Source: Colwellia sp. (GTDB lineage Bacteria; Pseudomonadota; Gammaproteobacteria; Enterobacterales; Alteromonadaceae). From it: DNA of 49,012 bases. Below, one piece after another: positions 26,174-36,355 of this stretch. The position numbers and the translations under genes were made by a program. Each line of letters opens with the position of its first letter. Positions within the stretch are counted from its first letter, which is position 1. The stretch is from NCBI GenBank assembly GCA_013215655.1, contig JABSOX010000039.1:1-49012 (forward strand). Direction: 5' to 3'. The notes beneath the pieces were generated by a model. It did no database searches, was not told the DNA's origin, and saw only the letters and a list, made by a program, of their open reading frames with translations.

Positions 26174-26458
26174 AAAGTGCTCCAACACTGTAAATATAGG
26201 TTATTTCGTAAAACCTTTCGTAGAATAAGTTGTTACCTCGATAGTTGAGAGTAAACAACACTGAAATGATTCTATCAGATTGCTAGTTCGACGCCATAGT
26301 TTATGATCAAATAGATGATTAATAACAATTATCAAGTATTAATTGCCGAAATATTAGCTATTAAAAAAACTTGTTTCAAATTTGTACTTTCGCTTATTTG
26401 AACGACAGGTATAATGTGGAGATATTTACTATCGTCAGCCATATCAGTAGAGTCATTC

Positions 26459-27847
26459 ATGTTTGAAAATCTTTCCGATCGTTTAACCAAAACCCTTAAA
26501 AACATCAGTGGTCGAGGTCGTTTAACTGACGACAATATTAAAGACACACTACGTGAAGTTCGTATGGCATTGCTTGAAGCCGATGTTGCTTTACCTGTGA
26601 TCAGGGAATTTATTAGTAAAGTAAAAGAACGCGCTGTAGGTCAAGACGTTTCAAAAAGTCTTACCCCAGGGCAAGTTTTTGTCAAAATTGTTCAGTCTGA
26701 ACTTGAATCTGCGATGGGAGAGGTCAATGAAGGCTTAGACTTAAAAGCGACTCCTCCTGCTGTTGTGCTTATGGCTGGTTTGCAAGGGGCTGGTAAAACA
26801 ACGTCGGTTGCTAAACTTGCCAAGTTTTTAACAGAACGTGAAAAGAAAAAAGTTTTAGTAGTAAGCGTCGATGTTTATCGTCCTGCCGCTATTAAACAAC
26901 TACAAACACTTGCTGAAGAAATTAATGTTGAATTTTTCCCCAGTGATATCAAACAAAAGCCTATTGATATAGCTAATGCGGCCATTGCCCATGCGAAATT
27001 AAAGTTCTTTGACGTACTTATTGTTGATACCGCAGGGCGTTTGCATATTGACGAAAGCATGATGGGTGAAATTCAGCAATTACATGCTGCGATTAACCCC
27101 ATTGAAACGTTATTTACTGTTGATGCAATGACCGGGCAGGATGCGGCTAATACCGCTAAAGCTTTTAATGAGGCTTTACCTCTAACGGGTATCATTCTAA
27201 CAAAAACTGATGGTGATGCTCGTGGTGGTGCTGCATTATCTATTCGTCATATCACGGGTAAACCCATTAAATTTATGGGTGTTGGTGAAAAAGTTGATGC
27301 TTTAGAGCCTTTCCATCCTGACCGTATCGCTTCTCGAATTTTAGGTATGGGTGACGTTCTTTCCCTTATCGAAGAAGTTGAACAAAAAGTTGATAAGAAA
27401 AAAGCCGCCAAACTTGCCCAAAAAGTTAAATCAGGTAAAGGTTTTGATCTAGAAGACTTTCGCGACCAGTTAACACAAATGCAAAACATGGGCGGTATGA
27501 TGGGTTTAATGGATAAATTACCGGGTATGGGTAATATGTCTGAACAAATTAAAGGTCAGATGGATGACAAAATGACCGGTAGAATGGAAGCTATTATCAA
27601 TTCAATGACACCGGGAGAGCGGAAAAAACCAGATATTATCAAAGGTTCTCGTAAACGCCGTATTGCTACCGGTTCAGGCACACAGATTCAAGATGTAAAC
27701 AAACTGCTTAAACAATTTATGCAAATGCAAAAAATGATGAAAAAAATGTCAGGTAAAGGTGGCATGCAAAAAATGATGCGCAGTATGAAAGGTATGATGC
27801 CCCCAGGAGGAATGGGCGGCATGGGCGGCGGTATGTTTGGCCGCTAA
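26459..27847 (+). CDS. ffh: Signal recognition particle protein Ffh (SRP54)
   Basis: Ffh binds 4.5S RNA and signal sequences of nascent inner-membrane proteins and, with FtsY, targets them to SecYEG. The 462-residue product from ATG 26459 opens MFENLSDRLTKTLKNISGRG. It has the N domain, the GTPase G domain with GLQGAGKTTSVAKLA, DTAGRLH and TKTDGDARGG, and a Met-rich M domain ending in repeated MGG and GMM. An upstream ATG at 26414 is open but lacks family support. The terminator at 27878-27901 ends the gene. Length is normal. Confidence 0.98.
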   Translation: MFENLSDRLTKTLKNISGRGRLTDDNIKDTLREVRMALLEADVALPVIREFISKVKERAVGQDVSKSLTPGQVFVKIVQSELESAMGEVNEGLDLKATPPAVVLMAGLQGAGKTTSVAKLAKFLTEREKKKVLVVSVDVYRPAAIKQLQTLAEEINVEFFPSDIKQKPIDIANAAIAHAKLKFFDVLIVDTAGRLHIDESMMGEIQQLHAAINPIETLFTVDAMTGQDAANTAKAFNEALPLTGIILTKTDGDARGGAALSIRHITGKPIKFMGVGEKVDALEPFHPDRIASRILGMGDVLSLIEEVEQKVDKKKAAKLAQKVKSGKGFDLEDFRDQLTQMQNMGGMMGLMDKLPGMGNMSEQIKGQMDDKMTGRMEAIINSMTPGERKKPDIIKGSRKRRIATGSGTQIQDVNKLLKQFMQMQKMMKKMSGKGGMQKMMRSMKGMMPPGGMGGMGGGMFGR

Positions 27848-27877
27848 TGTTTTAAACGTATGTAAGAATTGTTAATC

Positions 27878-27908
27878 AAAGGTAGCTTAAAGGCTGCCTT
27901 TGTTTTTT
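27878..27908 (+). terminator. Terminator after ffh
   Basis: Arms AAAGGTAGC (27878-27886) and GCTGCCTTT (27893-27901) pair with one G.T wobble around a 6-nt loop and are followed by a T-rich run. Confidence 0.85.
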
Positions 27909-27969
27909 ATAAATAAATGAGGAATAATAACGGGGTAAAAATATCAATAATAATAAAAAGAGGTAACTC

Positions 27970-28518
27970 ATGGAAATATCTAATCAACAAATTATTCAGC
28001 GCGCCGCAGAACATAGTTATATGCGTACCTTAAGTTTTATATTGTTATCCGTCATCCTTTTATGTTACTCAAATATGGTCATTGCTGGTGATAAAGAGCA
28101 GTTACAGAAATTATTGAATTCGTTTCTCACTGATAATACTCAGTCGGCATTGGAAAAGCATACTAACTTTTGGGCCGATGATCTTATTTATACCAGTTCA
28201 GCAGGCGAACGTTTCGATAAAAAATTTATAGTTGATGGTATCAAGAACAGTAATGATAAAAACGTAAGTGATAATAATACCAATGAAGCAGATAAATACA
28301 CTTCACCGACTTATAGTGCTGAAGATATTGATATTCGCTTGTACGGTAGCACCGCGATAGTAGCTTTTAAATTAATTGCCAATATCAACAATTTAAATAC
28401 AAAAAAGCAAATTCAATATTTCAATACTGGAACATTTCTTAAGCGAAATGACATCTGGCAAGTTGTGGCTTGGCAAGCGACTAAAATTCCAGCCCCCGAA
28501 AATATTGCCGCTCAGTAA
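27970..28518 (+). CDS. Exported NTF2-like (SnoaL/DUF4440-type) protein
   Basis: This 182-residue protein of unknown role starts at ATG 27970 with a good AGAGGTAA site. A hydrophobic segment (MRTLSFILLSVILLCYSNMV, residues 18-37) suggests export with cleavage near VIAGD; an internal ATG at residue 18 would give a classical signal peptide. The mature part (LNSFLTDNTQSALEKHTNFW, then YTSSAGERFDKK, ending with TFLKRNDIWQVVAWQATKIP) fits the cone-shaped NTF2-like fold of the DUF4440/SnoaL group. Those proteins include ketosteroid-isomerase-like enzymes and non-catalytic binding proteins, so no substrate is assigned. It lies alone between ffh and ndk. Confidence 0.75.
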   Translation: MEISNQQIIQRAAEHSYMRTLSFILLSVILLCYSNMVIAGDKEQLQKLLNSFLTDNTQSALEKHTNFWADDLIYTSSAGERFDKKFIVDGIKNSNDKNVSDNNTNEADKYTSPTYSAEDIDIRLYGSTAIVAFKLIANINNLNTKKQIQYFNTGTFLKRNDIWQVVAWQATKIPAPENIAAQ

Positions 28519-28548
28519 AGTAAATTATTTGGCTGTTCTGGATAATAC

Positions 28549-28577
28549 TAGGCATTTTGCAATATTTAGTCTATAAT
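28549..28577 (+). promoter_or_regulatory. Sigma-70-like promoter of ndk
   Basis: TAGGCA (28549-28554) and a perfect TATAAT (28572-28577) are separated by 17 bp. The start of ndk lies 54 bp downstream of the -10 box. Confidence 0.55.
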
Positions 28578-28630
28578 CGCGCCCAAAATTTATACCATCT
28601 TATTTAATCATATATTTATAAGGGCTTATC

Positions 28631-29062
28631 ATGGCTATCGAACGTACTTTTTCTATCGTAAAACCAGACGCAGTTGCTAAAAACTTCATTGGTCAAATCT
28701 ACAACCGTTTTGAAACTGCTGGTTTAAAAATCGTTGCTTCTAAAATGGTTCATTTAAGCCAAGAAAAAGCAGAAGGTTTTTACGCTGAACATAGCGAACG
28801 TCCTTTCTTTGGTGCTTTAGTTGCATTTATGACGTCTGGTCCAGTAATGGTTCAAGTTTTAGAAGGCGAAAACGCTGTTCTTAAAAACCGTGAAATCATG
28901 GGTGCTACTAACCCTGCTGAAGCACTAGCGGGTACTATCCGTGCAGATCTTGCTGATAGCATCGACGAAAATGCTGCTCATGGCTCTGACGCTTTAGAAT
29001 CAGCTGCTCGTGAAATTGCTTATTTCTTCTCAGATGACGAAGTTTGCCCACGCACTCGTTAA
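28631..29062 (+). CDS. ndk: Nucleoside diphosphate kinase
   Basis: Ndk equilibrates nucleoside di- and triphosphates through a phosphohistidine intermediate. The 143-residue protein contains KPDAVAKN near the start, the nucleotide-binding [17 protein letters not shown], and the active-site His117 in [12 protein letters not shown]. Codon use looks biased toward preferred codons, as expected for a highly expressed gene (impression, not calculated). It leads the conserved block ndk-rlmN-pilW-rodZ-ispG-hisS but has its own promoter-like sequence and a downstream terminator at 29189-29222, preceded by a dispersed hairpin repeat. Confidence 0.98.
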   Translation: MAIERTFSIVKPDAVAKNFIGQIYNRFETAGLKIVASKMVHLSQEKAEGFYAEHSERPFFGALVAFMTSGPVMVQVLEGENAVLKNREIMGATNPAEALAGTIRADLADSIDENAAHGSDALESAAREIAYFFSDDEVCPRTR

Positions 29063-29090
29063 TTTGATATTAATCTTCGCAAAATTTGCG

Positions 29091-29155
29091 AATTCTTCAT
29101 CGAATGTACTCACTTACTAACGTAAGCTCCGTGCAATCTGCTTGAATTCACTTCA
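29091..29155. repeat. Dispersed hairpin repeat, copy 1 (3' of ndk)
   Basis: The core CACTTACTAACGTAAG followed by CTCCGTGC matches copies after guaB and guaA. The small stem here is CTTAC/GTAAG (29113-29126) with loop TAAC; the other copies have CTGAC/GTCAG. The two-sided change preserves pairing. Confidence 0.75.
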
Positions 29156-29188
29156 TTTTCTGTGATTAAGATACAAATTAAGTATTTG

Positions 29189-29226
29189 AAAGGGTTTTAC
29201 TGTTCTTCAGTAAAATCCTTTTATTA
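29189..29226 (+). terminator. Terminator after ndk
   Basis: Arms AAAGGGTTTTACTG and CAGTAAAATCCTTT pair with one wobble around TTCTT and run into a T-rich stretch. It lies about 130 bp after the stop, beyond the dispersed repeat. Confidence 0.8.
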
Positions 29227-29390
29227 TTTTTAGTCTTATACTAAATATTAATTTTTTTAGAGTTAGCTCTATATTTTTAAGTTAAAGAAAATATTAATAT
29301 TTATTATAAATTGATCCACAAATTGTCTGTTTTGTTTGAAAATTGTACAATGTGTTTTCCGTAATTTTGTTGTTTAAAAAGTTGTAAATC

Positions 29391-30560
29391 ATGAGTGAAG
29401 TGAACGAAGTTGTAAGTCAAGCCGCATCTAAATCAAGTAAAAAAGTAAATTTATTAAACTTAGATCACCAAGGCATGCGTGAATATTTTGAATCTATTGG
29501 TGAAAAGCCCTTTCGTGCTGATCAGATAATGAAATGGATTTATCATTTCGGTTATTCTGACTTTGAGCAAATGACCAATTTGAATAAGAAATTACGTGAA
29601 AAATTACAGCGTCTTACTGAAATTAAAGCACCAGTAATATCTGATAAACAAATATCCAAAGATGGCACTATTAAATACGCGATAAAACTTGAAGGTGGTC
29701 AAGTAGTTGAAACCGTGTGGATCCCTGAAAACGATCGCGCAACACTTTGTGTTTCTTCCCAAGTTGGCTGTGCACTTGAATGTACGTTTTGTGCAACCGC
29801 GCAGCAAGGTTTTAATCGTAACCTTTCAATGGCAGAAATTATTGGTCAAGTATGGCGAGTAGCTAATGATATTGGCGCGACACGTATTGCTGGTAAACGT
29901 CCCATTACTAATATTGTGATGATGGGTATGGGCGAACCGTTATTAAATATGAAAAACCTTATTCCTTCATTAGATACCATGTTGAATGATCTTGGTTATG
30001 GCTTGTCAAAACGTCGTGTCACAGTAAGTACATCGGGTGTGGTTCCTGCGCTGGATATGCTTAAAGAAAAAATTGATTGTGCATTAGCCATTTCAGTACA
30101 TGCAGCAGATGATAAATTACGTGATGAATTAGTCCCTTTAAATAAAAAATACCCTTTGGTAGATTTTCTCGCGGCTGCTCGTCGATATATTGATGGTTCA
30201 AAAGCGAATAAGCAGGTGACCGTAGAATACGTCATGCTTGATCATGTTAATGACAGTACTGACCAAGCCCATGAATTGGCGATTGTATTAAAAGATACAC
30301 CGAGCAAAATCAACTTAATTCCTTTTAATCCATATCCGGGCTCTCTTTATAAACGCCCGAGTAACTCTCGAATTGATCGTTTTGATAAAGTTTTACAAAG
30401 TTACGGTTTAACAGTGATCACTCGTCGTCCTCGTGGTGAGGATATTGATGCGGCTTGTGGGCAACTTGCTGGAGATGTAATCGATCGTACTAAACGTACC
30501 GCTAACTTAAATGACAAAAACCAAACAAGTGGCGAAAATATTTCAGTAAAAAACGTCTGA
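29391..30560 (+). CDS. rlmN: Dual-specificity RNA methyltransferase RlmN
   Basis: RlmN is a radical-SAM enzyme that methylates C2 of A2503 in 23S rRNA and of A37 in some tRNAs. The 389 residues include the Fe-S motif CALECTFC (Cys127, 131, 134) and the C-terminal Cys356 in [12 protein letters not shown] that forms the methylated intermediate. [12 protein letters not shown] is the SAM-binding GGE-like segment. The N-terminal accessory domain (about 20-80) has [20 protein letters not shown]. The C-terminal tail of about 25 polar residues is not conserved. Gene order ndk-rlmN-pilW-rodZ-ispG is that of related gammaproteobacteria. Confidence 0.97.
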   Translation: MSEVNEVVSQAASKSSKKVNLLNLDHQGMREYFESIGEKPFRADQIMKWIYHFGYSDFEQMTNLNKKLREKLQRLTEIKAPVISDKQISKDGTIKYAIKLEGGQVVETVWIPENDRATLCVSSQVGCALECTFCATAQQGFNRNLSMAEIIGQVWRVANDIGATRIAGKRPITNIVMMGMGEPLLNMKNLIPSLDTMLNDLGYGLSKRRVTVSTSGVVPALDMLKEKIDCALAISVHAADDKLRDELVPLNKKYPLVDFLAAARRYIDGSKANKQVTVEYVMLDHVNDSTDQAHELAIVLKDTPSKINLIPFNPYPGSLYKRPSNSRIDRFDKVLQSYGLTVITRRPRGEDIDAACGQLAGDVIDRTKRTANLNDKNQTSGENISVKNV

Positions 30561-30718
30561 TACCTTTACTCCAAGGGGAAAATACTTCAAGCTCTGTTTT
30601 ATTTCAACGCTAGTTCACCATATGCTTTTTATAGATAAAACTTTAGAGAAAAATGGTATGGAAAGCTTTGAACCTTCTTTCGACTGATAAAATACGAATA
30701 AAAGTGGCAATTGCAAAC

Positions 30719-31999
30719 ATGGATAAAATTTTCAGAGTTATATTCTCAGTTTTATTATCAATAATGCTTATTAGTTTATTGTCTGCTTGTGTTACAAAAA
30801 ACTACGAAAATAATAGTGATAAACCTGTTATAGAAAATAGCTCAACCAATAATGAAATTGCGATGACTAGAATTTCATTAGGGCTAGGATATTTAAAAAT
30901 GGGTAATACCATACAAGCAAAACTGAATCTTGAAAAAGCTAAGCGTTTTGCACCAAAACTTACTCAAGTTCATACCGCCTTTGCTCATTATTACGACATC
31001 GTAGAAGAGCCTGAACTAGCCATCGCATCATATGAGAAAGCTCTATCATTTGATAAGAAGGATGCTGATACACTTAATAATTATGGTGTTTTTCTCTGTC
31101 GGCAACAACGTTATGTTGAGGCAGAGAAACAAATATTAAAAGCAATTGACGTTCCTAGTTACTTGTTAGTCTCTCAAAGTTATGAAAACCTTGCATTGTG
31201 TCAACTTAAAGCAAATAACTTTGATAAAGCACAGTTCTATTTTAACAAATCAATTGCGCACAATCCTAATAATGCCTCAGCGTTAATACAGATGGTACGT
31301 TTGCAATATGCCATTGGTGAATATCAGCAAGCGCAAACTTATATACGTAAATATGAAAAAGCGACCCGCCGTTTTAATCCTAACGCCTTATCACTTGCCT
31401 ATAAAGTTTATGAAAAGCAGCATAATCGCCGTATGGCTAAAAACTATGCGAGCATGTTAGTAAAAATGTTTCCTAATTCTTATGAAGCGAGACAATATAT
31501 TCTAAACGGGCTACAGCATGTAGAAGCAGACGATTTAGCTGAGCAATATCGTTTATCTACGGTGAAATTTTCAGTCCCTAAATCAAAAAAACGTGTGATC
31601 GTTTTATCTCCGAAAAAAGTAGTTAATGAAGATGTTATTAAAGAAAAAGAAACCGTTTTAATAAACCATAAAACTGAAAGTGATTCCGAAAAAACTGAGT
31701 CGTTCAATACTCAACAAACAGCTTTTAACGAAGACTTTACCGATGCTTTGACACTAGACGATTTAGCTCAAAATAGTGATAGTGCTCAAGAGGACAATAT
31801 TGATAACGCCGCCATTGCTTTTCATAAAGTGGAAAGTGGTGATAGCCTTTTTTCTATTTCCAAAAAGTATAATATCTACATGTATAATCTTGAAAACTGG
31901 AATGACTTTAAGCGTAGCCAAGTACTTCATATCGGCGATATTATTTATTTGGCCGAACCTAATACAACAGAACAACACGAAATGAGAAAAGCTAAATGA
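30719..31999 (+). CDS. pilW: Type IV pilus assembly lipoprotein PilW/PilF with C-terminal LysM domain
   Basis: PilW (PilF) is an outer-membrane lipoprotein with TPR repeats that helps the PilQ secretin assemble. I start at ATG 30719 (MDKIFRVIFSVLLSIMLISL) because it gives a signal peptide with lipobox LSAC; an upstream ATG at 30653 would place 22 residues before it. TPR units run from about residue 50 to 265 (LGLGYLKMGNTIQAKLNLEK, DTLNNYGVFLCRQQRYVEAE). Unlike the usual protein of about 250 residues, this one has an acidic linker and a LysM domain at about 368-414 (KVESGDSLFSISKKYNI, then HIGDIIYLAEP), which should bind peptidoglycan. It overlaps rodZ by an ATGA (31996-31999). Confidence 0.92.
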   Translation: MDKIFRVIFSVLLSIMLISLLSACVTKNYENNSDKPVIENSSTNNEIAMTRISLGLGYLKMGNTIQAKLNLEKAKRFAPKLTQVHTAFAHYYDIVEEPELAIASYEKALSFDKKDADTLNNYGVFLCRQQRYVEAEKQILKAIDVPSYLLVSQSYENLALCQLKANNFDKAQFYFNKSIAHNPNNASALIQMVRLQYAIGEYQQAQTYIRKYEKATRRFNPNALSLAYKVYEKQHNRRMAKNYASMLVKMFPNSYEARQYILNGLQHVEADDLAEQYRLSTVKFSVPKSKKRVIVLSPKKVVNEDVIKEKETVLINHKTESDSEKTESFNTQQTAFNEDFTDALTLDDLAQNSDSAQEDNIDNAAIAFHKVESGDSLFSISKKYNIYMYNLENWNDFKRSQVLHIGDIIYLAEPNTTEQHEMRKAK

Positions 32000-33051
32000 G
32001 CGAAATAGTGCCTGAGTTAACCGAAGATATGGAAGTTATTGGTCCGGGAAAAATGCTAGCTGAAGCACGAAAAAAAAAGTCATTGAGTCAACAAGATGTC
32101 GCTAATAGATTAAACTTTAGGGTTTCGTTGGTCAGTGATATTGAATCAGAGCAATTTGATAAGTCATTGCCTGAAACCTACAACCGTGGTTACCTCAAAA
32201 ATTACGCAAAGTTAGTGAATATCTCGGCGAATGATGTTTTAACAAGTTATGAAACGTTAAATATTGCCGAAACTCAAGGTACTGAAATGTTGAGTTTTTC
32301 AAAAGGTACTGAGAAAGCAGCTGAAAATAATTTGTTGATGTGGATAAGTTATCTTATCTTAGCTGTTTTAGTTGGTTTAACCATTATGTGGTGGTTGCAA
32401 GATGAAAACCGTAATGTAACGTTAACAACTCCGCAAAATCAACCGACAGTTGTCGCAGTAACAACTGAACAAAATCCTATTACAAATAAGCCCGAGCAAT
32501 CTAGCGCTGGGCAATCCAACGCGATAACAGCAGCTAATGTAAAAGAAATAGAAGGTGTTGATGAATCTGCTGGTAGTGCAACAGGTGAACCTTTATCTGA
32601 ATTGGTTGCGGATTCAGGTATTGAAGACTCAGACAATGATGCAAATATTGTAGAAACGGGTAATAGCCAAGTTAATGAAAATGCTTCGCCGATAACTAAT
32701 AATAATGAAAATAACAGTGTTACCGATGCAACAGCCACTGCTGAACCTATACCTGCAGGCTCAGTGCTTGATGAATTAACTGGTGAAGCTGTTGTTGATA
32801 CTCCGCCAGTTGCCGTGTCTTTTACTTTTTCCGGTGATTGTTGGGTAAATATTTATGATGCTACAGGCGAACGCATTGCTTGGGGTATTAAAAGATTAGG
32901 TTATGTGATGAATATTACCGGGCAGGCGCCTTTTAATATAACTTTAGGAAAGCCTGAGTTAGTTGCTATTGATTTTGATGGTCAAGTTATTGATATGTCA
33001 CAATTTAGAGTCGGGCAAATTGCTAAATTCACTTTGCCTATTACTTCGTAA
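31996..33051 (+). CDS. rodZ: Cytoskeleton protein RodZ
   Basis: RodZ links MreB filaments to the elongasome and helps keep rod shape. The 351-residue protein has a cytoplasmic Xre-type helix-turn-helix (about 18-85, LAEARKKKSLSQQDVANRLN), one membrane helix (about 113-135, LMWISYLILAVLVGLTIMWW), a long Asn/Ser/Glu-rich periplasmic linker, and a C-terminal DUF4115 domain (about 270-345, VSFTFSGDCWVNIYDATGER). It is translationally coupled to pilW upstream through a 4-nt overlap and lies 27 bp before ispG, the usual position. Confidence 0.95.
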   Translation: MSEIVPELTEDMEVIGPGKMLAEARKKKSLSQQDVANRLNFRVSLVSDIESEQFDKSLPETYNRGYLKNYAKLVNISANDVLTSYETLNIAETQGTEMLSFSKGTEKAAENNLLMWISYLILAVLVGLTIMWWLQDENRNVTLTTPQNQPTVVAVTTEQNPITNKPEQSSAGQSNAITAANVKEIEGVDESAGSATGEPLSELVADSGIEDSDNDANIVETGNSQVNENASPITNNNENNSVTDATATAEPIPAGSVLDELTGEAVVDTPPVAVSFTFSGDCWVNIYDATGERIAWGIKRLGYVMNITGQAPFNITLGKPELVAIDFDGQVIDMSQFRVGQIAKFTLPITS

Positions 33052-33078
33052 TTATTATTTTAATTTTGTTGAATTATT

Positions 33079-34197
33079 ATGTTTAAAGAATCTCCTATTA
33101 TTCGCCGAATTTCTCGTCAAATCATGGTTGGCAATGTTCCTGTCGGCGGTGATGCACCTATTACTGTTCAGTCAATGACCAATACGTTAACGACCGATGT
33201 TGCAGCAACCGTTGCACAAATTAGATCATTAGAAGCTGTTGGCGCTGATATTGTACGAGTAAGTGTGCCCACAATGGACGCTGCTGAAGCATTTCGAGAA
33301 ATTAAAAGACAAGTCAATATACCACTTGTTGCCGATATTCATTTTGATTACCGCATTGCACTTAAAGTCGCAGAATATGGCGCTGATTGTTTACGTATTA
33401 ATCCTGGCAATATTGGCCGTGAAGATCGTGTTCGTAGTGTCGTTGAGTGTGCTCGTGATAAAAATATTCCTATTCGAATTGGTGTTAATGGCGGCTCTTT
33501 AGAAAAAGATATTCAAGAAAAATATACTGAACCGACACCTGAAGCGCTATTAGAGTCGGCAATGAGACATGTTGATATTCTTGATAGACTCAATTTTGAT
33601 CAATTTAAAGTCAGTGTGAAAGCTTCTGATGTGTTTTTAGCGGTAGGTGCCTATCGGTTGTTAGCTAAACAAATTGATAACCCTCTACATTTAGGTATTA
33701 CTGAAGCTGGCGGTTTACGCTCTGGCTCGGTTAAATCTTCTGTTGGTTTAGGATTATTATTGGCTGAAGGTATCGGTGATACTATACGTATCTCATTAGC
33801 TGCGGATCCTATTGAAGAAATTAAGGTCGGATTTGATATCTTAAAATCATTGAAATTACGTAGCCGAGGGATCAACTTAATTGCTTGTCCAAGTTGTTCT
33901 CGCCAAGAGTTTGATGTTATTTCTACAGTGAATGCTTTAGAGCAGCGTATAGAAGATATTTTAACACCGATGGATGTTTCTATTATTGGTTGTATTGTTA
34001 ATGGCCCCGGCGAAGCTATTATTTCTGACTTAGGTTTAACCGGTAGCAGTAAAAAAAGTGGCTTTTATCTTGACGGCATTCGTCAGAAAGAACGCTTTGA
34101 TAATAACAACTTAGTTGATCAACTAGAAAGCCGTATTCGGGCAAAAGCTAAGTTACTGGATACGGCAAATAAAATAGATGTCAAAGAGATTGATTAA
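33079..34197 (+). CDS. ispG: (E)-4-hydroxy-3-methylbut-2-enyl-diphosphate synthase
   Basis: IspG is a 4Fe-4S enzyme that reduces methylerythritol cyclodiphosphate to HMBPP, the penultimate step of the MEP pathway. The 372-residue length is that of the short, bacterial form. The TIM-barrel opening [20 protein letters not shown] and the cluster ligands [10 protein letters not shown] and [10 protein letters not shown] are intact. It shares the MEP pathway with dxs (1348-3210) and precedes hisS in the conserved order. No strong ribosome site is seen, which with the 27-bp gap suggests cotranscription with rodZ. Confidence 0.97.
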   Translation: MFKESPIIRRISRQIMVGNVPVGGDAPITVQSMTNTLTTDVAATVAQIRSLEAVGADIVRVSVPTMDAAEAFREIKRQVNIPLVADIHFDYRIALKVAEYGADCLRINPGNIGREDRVRSVVECARDKNIPIRIGVNGGSLEKDIQEKYTEPTPEALLESAMRHVDILDRLNFDQFKVSVKASDVFLAVGAYRLLAKQIDNPLHLGITEAGGLRSGSVKSSVGLGLLLAEGIGDTIRISLAADPIEEIKVGFDILKSLKLRSRGINLIACPSCSRQEFDVISTVNALEQRIEDILTPMDVSIIGCIVNGPGEAIISDLGLTGSSKKSGFYLDGIRQKERFDNNNLVDQLESRIRAKAKLLDTANKIDVKEID

Positions 34198-34226
34198 TCA
34201 TTGTTGAGCAGGTGAAAACACCCCTA

Positions 34227-34255
34227 TTTACGTTTAGCCCTAAACTGCCTATAAT
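34227..34255 (+). promoter_or_regulatory. Sigma-70-like promoter of hisS
   Basis: TTTACG (34227-34232) and a perfect TATAAT (34250-34255) are 17 bp apart in the ispG-hisS spacer. This would give hisS-yfgM-bamB their own transcription start. Confidence 0.7.
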
Positions 34256-34327
34256 GCGCGCTGCATTTAATTTTTCCCGTTTTGTACAGTGCCCTATCTT
34301 GTACAGTTGATAAAAGAGAATTTCATT

Positions 34328-35602
34328 TTGAGTAAAAAATTACAAGCTATCAGAGGAATGAACGACTGTTTACCTGCTGAGACCCCTATTTGGCAAATGG
34401 TTGAAACTGTTTTGCGCCGTGTCGCCAGCAACTATGGTTTTGCTGAAATACGTATGCCAATTGTAGAATCTACAGCGCTTTTTAAACGTTCTATTGGTGA
34501 AGTGACCGATATTGTCGAAAAGGAAATGTATACTTTTGATGATCGTAATGGTGATAGTTTAACGTTACGTCCCGAAGGTACTGCTTGTTGTGTTCGTGCG
34601 GCTAATCAACATGGCTTACTTTATAACCAAGAACAACGATTTTGGTATATGGGACCGATGTTTAGACATGAACGTCCACAAAAAGGTCGTTATCGCCAAT
34701 TCCATCAATTTGGGCTAGAGGCCTTTGGTATTGCGACTCCAGATATAGATGCTGAAATTATTTCTCTTACTGCACGACTTTGGCGGGAACTTGGCATCAA
34801 TGAGTTTGTCACACTAGAGCTAAACTCATTAGGTTCAAATGAAGAACGGGCAAATTATCGAGATGCGTTAGTTATCTTTTTAACTGAGCGAGAAGAGCAA
34901 CTTGATGACGAGAGTAAACGTCGGATGTTAACTAATCCACTGCGTGTACTGGATAGTAAAAACCCACAAGTACAAGAAGCTTTGGTTGATGCGCCAAAAC
35001 TAAATGAGTATTTTGGTGAAGAATCAAAAGAACATTTTGCGCAAGTTTGTTTACGTTTAGATGCCGCAGGTATTAAGTATGTTATAAATGATCGTTTAGT
35101 ACGTGGTTTAGATTATTATAACCGTACTGTTTTTGAATGGGTGACATCGAGTTTAGGTGCTCAAGGTACAATTTGTGCTGGTGGGCGTTATGATGGATTA
35201 GTTGAGCAGCTAGGTGGTAAAGCAACGCCGGGTTTTGGTTTTGCTTTAGGCATCGAACGACTTATTTTAATGATCACTAGTTTAGATAAAGTGAAAAATA
35301 TTCGTCCACAGGTCGATGCATATTTTATTATGCTGGGGGCTGAGGCTGAGCTTAAAGGCAATCAATTGGCAGAGCAATGGCGTGATACAGTATTGGATTG
35401 TCGATTACAGAGTCACTGTGGTGGTGGCAGTATGAAGAAACAAATGAAACGGGCGGATAAGTCCGGTGCCCAAATAGCGTTAATTTTGGGTGAAAATGAA
35501 ATAAATGAACAACAGGTCACCGTAAAGTATTTACGTGGACAACAAGAACAACAAAGCTTGTCATTTGATCAAGTGCCAAGTTTATTAGCAAGTTTAATTT
35601 AA
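34328..35602 (+). CDS. hisS: Histidyl-tRNA synthetase
   Basis: This class II synthetase charges tRNA-His. I start at TTG 34328 because the product then opens [20 protein letters not shown], matching the family N-terminus; the frame is open upstream to a GTG at 34289. The 424 residues contain motif 2 [18 protein letters not shown], the His-binding [15 protein letters not shown], and [12 protein letters not shown] (motif 3 region with [10 protein letters not shown]). A C-terminal anticodon-binding domain follows. It has its own promoter-like sequence and lies 9 bp before yfgM. Confidence 0.97.
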   Translation: MSKKLQAIRGMNDCLPAETPIWQMVETVLRRVASNYGFAEIRMPIVESTALFKRSIGEVTDIVEKEMYTFDDRNGDSLTLRPEGTACCVRAANQHGLLYNQEQRFWYMGPMFRHERPQKGRYRQFHQFGLEAFGIATPDIDAEIISLTARLWRELGINEFVTLELNSLGSNEERANYRDALVIFLTEREEQLDDESKRRMLTNPLRVLDSKNPQVQEALVDAPKLNEYFGEESKEHFAQVCLRLDAAGIKYVINDRLVRGLDYYNRTVFEWVTSSLGAQGTICAGGRYDGLVEQLGGKATPGFGFALGIERLILMITSLDKVKNIRPQVDAYFIMLGAEAELKGNQLAEQWRDTVLDCRLQSHCGGGSMKKQMKRADKSGAQIALILGENEINEQQVTVKYLRGQQEQQSLSFDQVPSLLASLI

Positions 35603-35611
35603 GGGATCGTT

Positions 35612-36250
35612 GTGGAAATATATCAAACAGAAGAACAACAAGTCGATGCGATAAAACAATACTGGAAAGATAATGGTAACGCTATTATTGCTGGTCTAGT
35701 TATTGGTTTTTCAGCTTTTATTGGCTATAACTTTTATAAAGAAGCACAATTAGAGCAAGAATTATCAACGTCAGATTCATATCAGACTATTCAAACGTTA
35801 GCGGGTAAAGACGAACAAGCTTATACCAAAGCGGGTGAACAATTTATTGCTGATAACGGTGAGTCAAGCTACGTAAGTTTAACAGCCTTATCTTTGGCAA
35901 AAGAATCCGCTAATCATAAGGATTGGCCACAGGTTGAAAAATATCTAATAACGGCGATAGAAAAATCAATGGATGCGGGCATTAAAGGTATCGCGACTAT
36001 TCGTTTAGCTCGTGTGCAAATTCAATTAGATCAAATTGAAAAAGCGTTAGCAACATTGGCGACATCTTTACCTGAGTCATTTAAAGCTGCCGTTGAAGAA
36101 ATTAAAGGTGACGCATATTTAAAACAAGATAAGAAAGATTTAGCGCGTAGCGCTTATCAATCGGCTCTTGACGTAAATAGTCAAGCAGGAAATCCTGCGT
36201 TGCAAATGAAATTAGATGATCTTGCAGAAGTCATTAATTTAAGCAAATAA
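35612..36250 (+). CDS. yfgM: Ancillary SecYEG translocon subunit YfgM
   Basis: YfgM is a membrane-anchored TPR protein that contacts the Sec translocon and periplasmic chaperones. The 212-residue product starts at GTG (35612) with GGGAT upstream and opens MEIYQTEEQQVDAIKQYWKD. One membrane helix (about 22-43, AIIAGLVIGFSAFIGYNFYK) is followed by periplasmic TPR-like helices (about 90-205). The gene sits between hisS and bamB in the order conserved in E. coli, in keeping with a link to envelope protein traffic. Confidence 0.94.
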   Translation: MEIYQTEEQQVDAIKQYWKDNGNAIIAGLVIGFSAFIGYNFYKEAQLEQELSTSDSYQTIQTLAGKDEQAYTKAGEQFIADNGESSYVSLTALSLAKESANHKDWPQVEKYLITAIEKSMDAGIKGIATIRLARVQIQLDQIEKALATLATSLPESFKAAVEEIKGDAYLKQDKKDLARSAYQSALDVNSQAGNPALQMKLDDLAEVINLSK

Positions 36251-36355
36251 ATTATATCTCCGCTGAATGACATACGACTCGTCGATAAATTGTCATTTAG
36301 TTATTTGATCAGAATTTCTTTGATATTGCCAATTAGATAAAGCGTGGAGCTTGAT

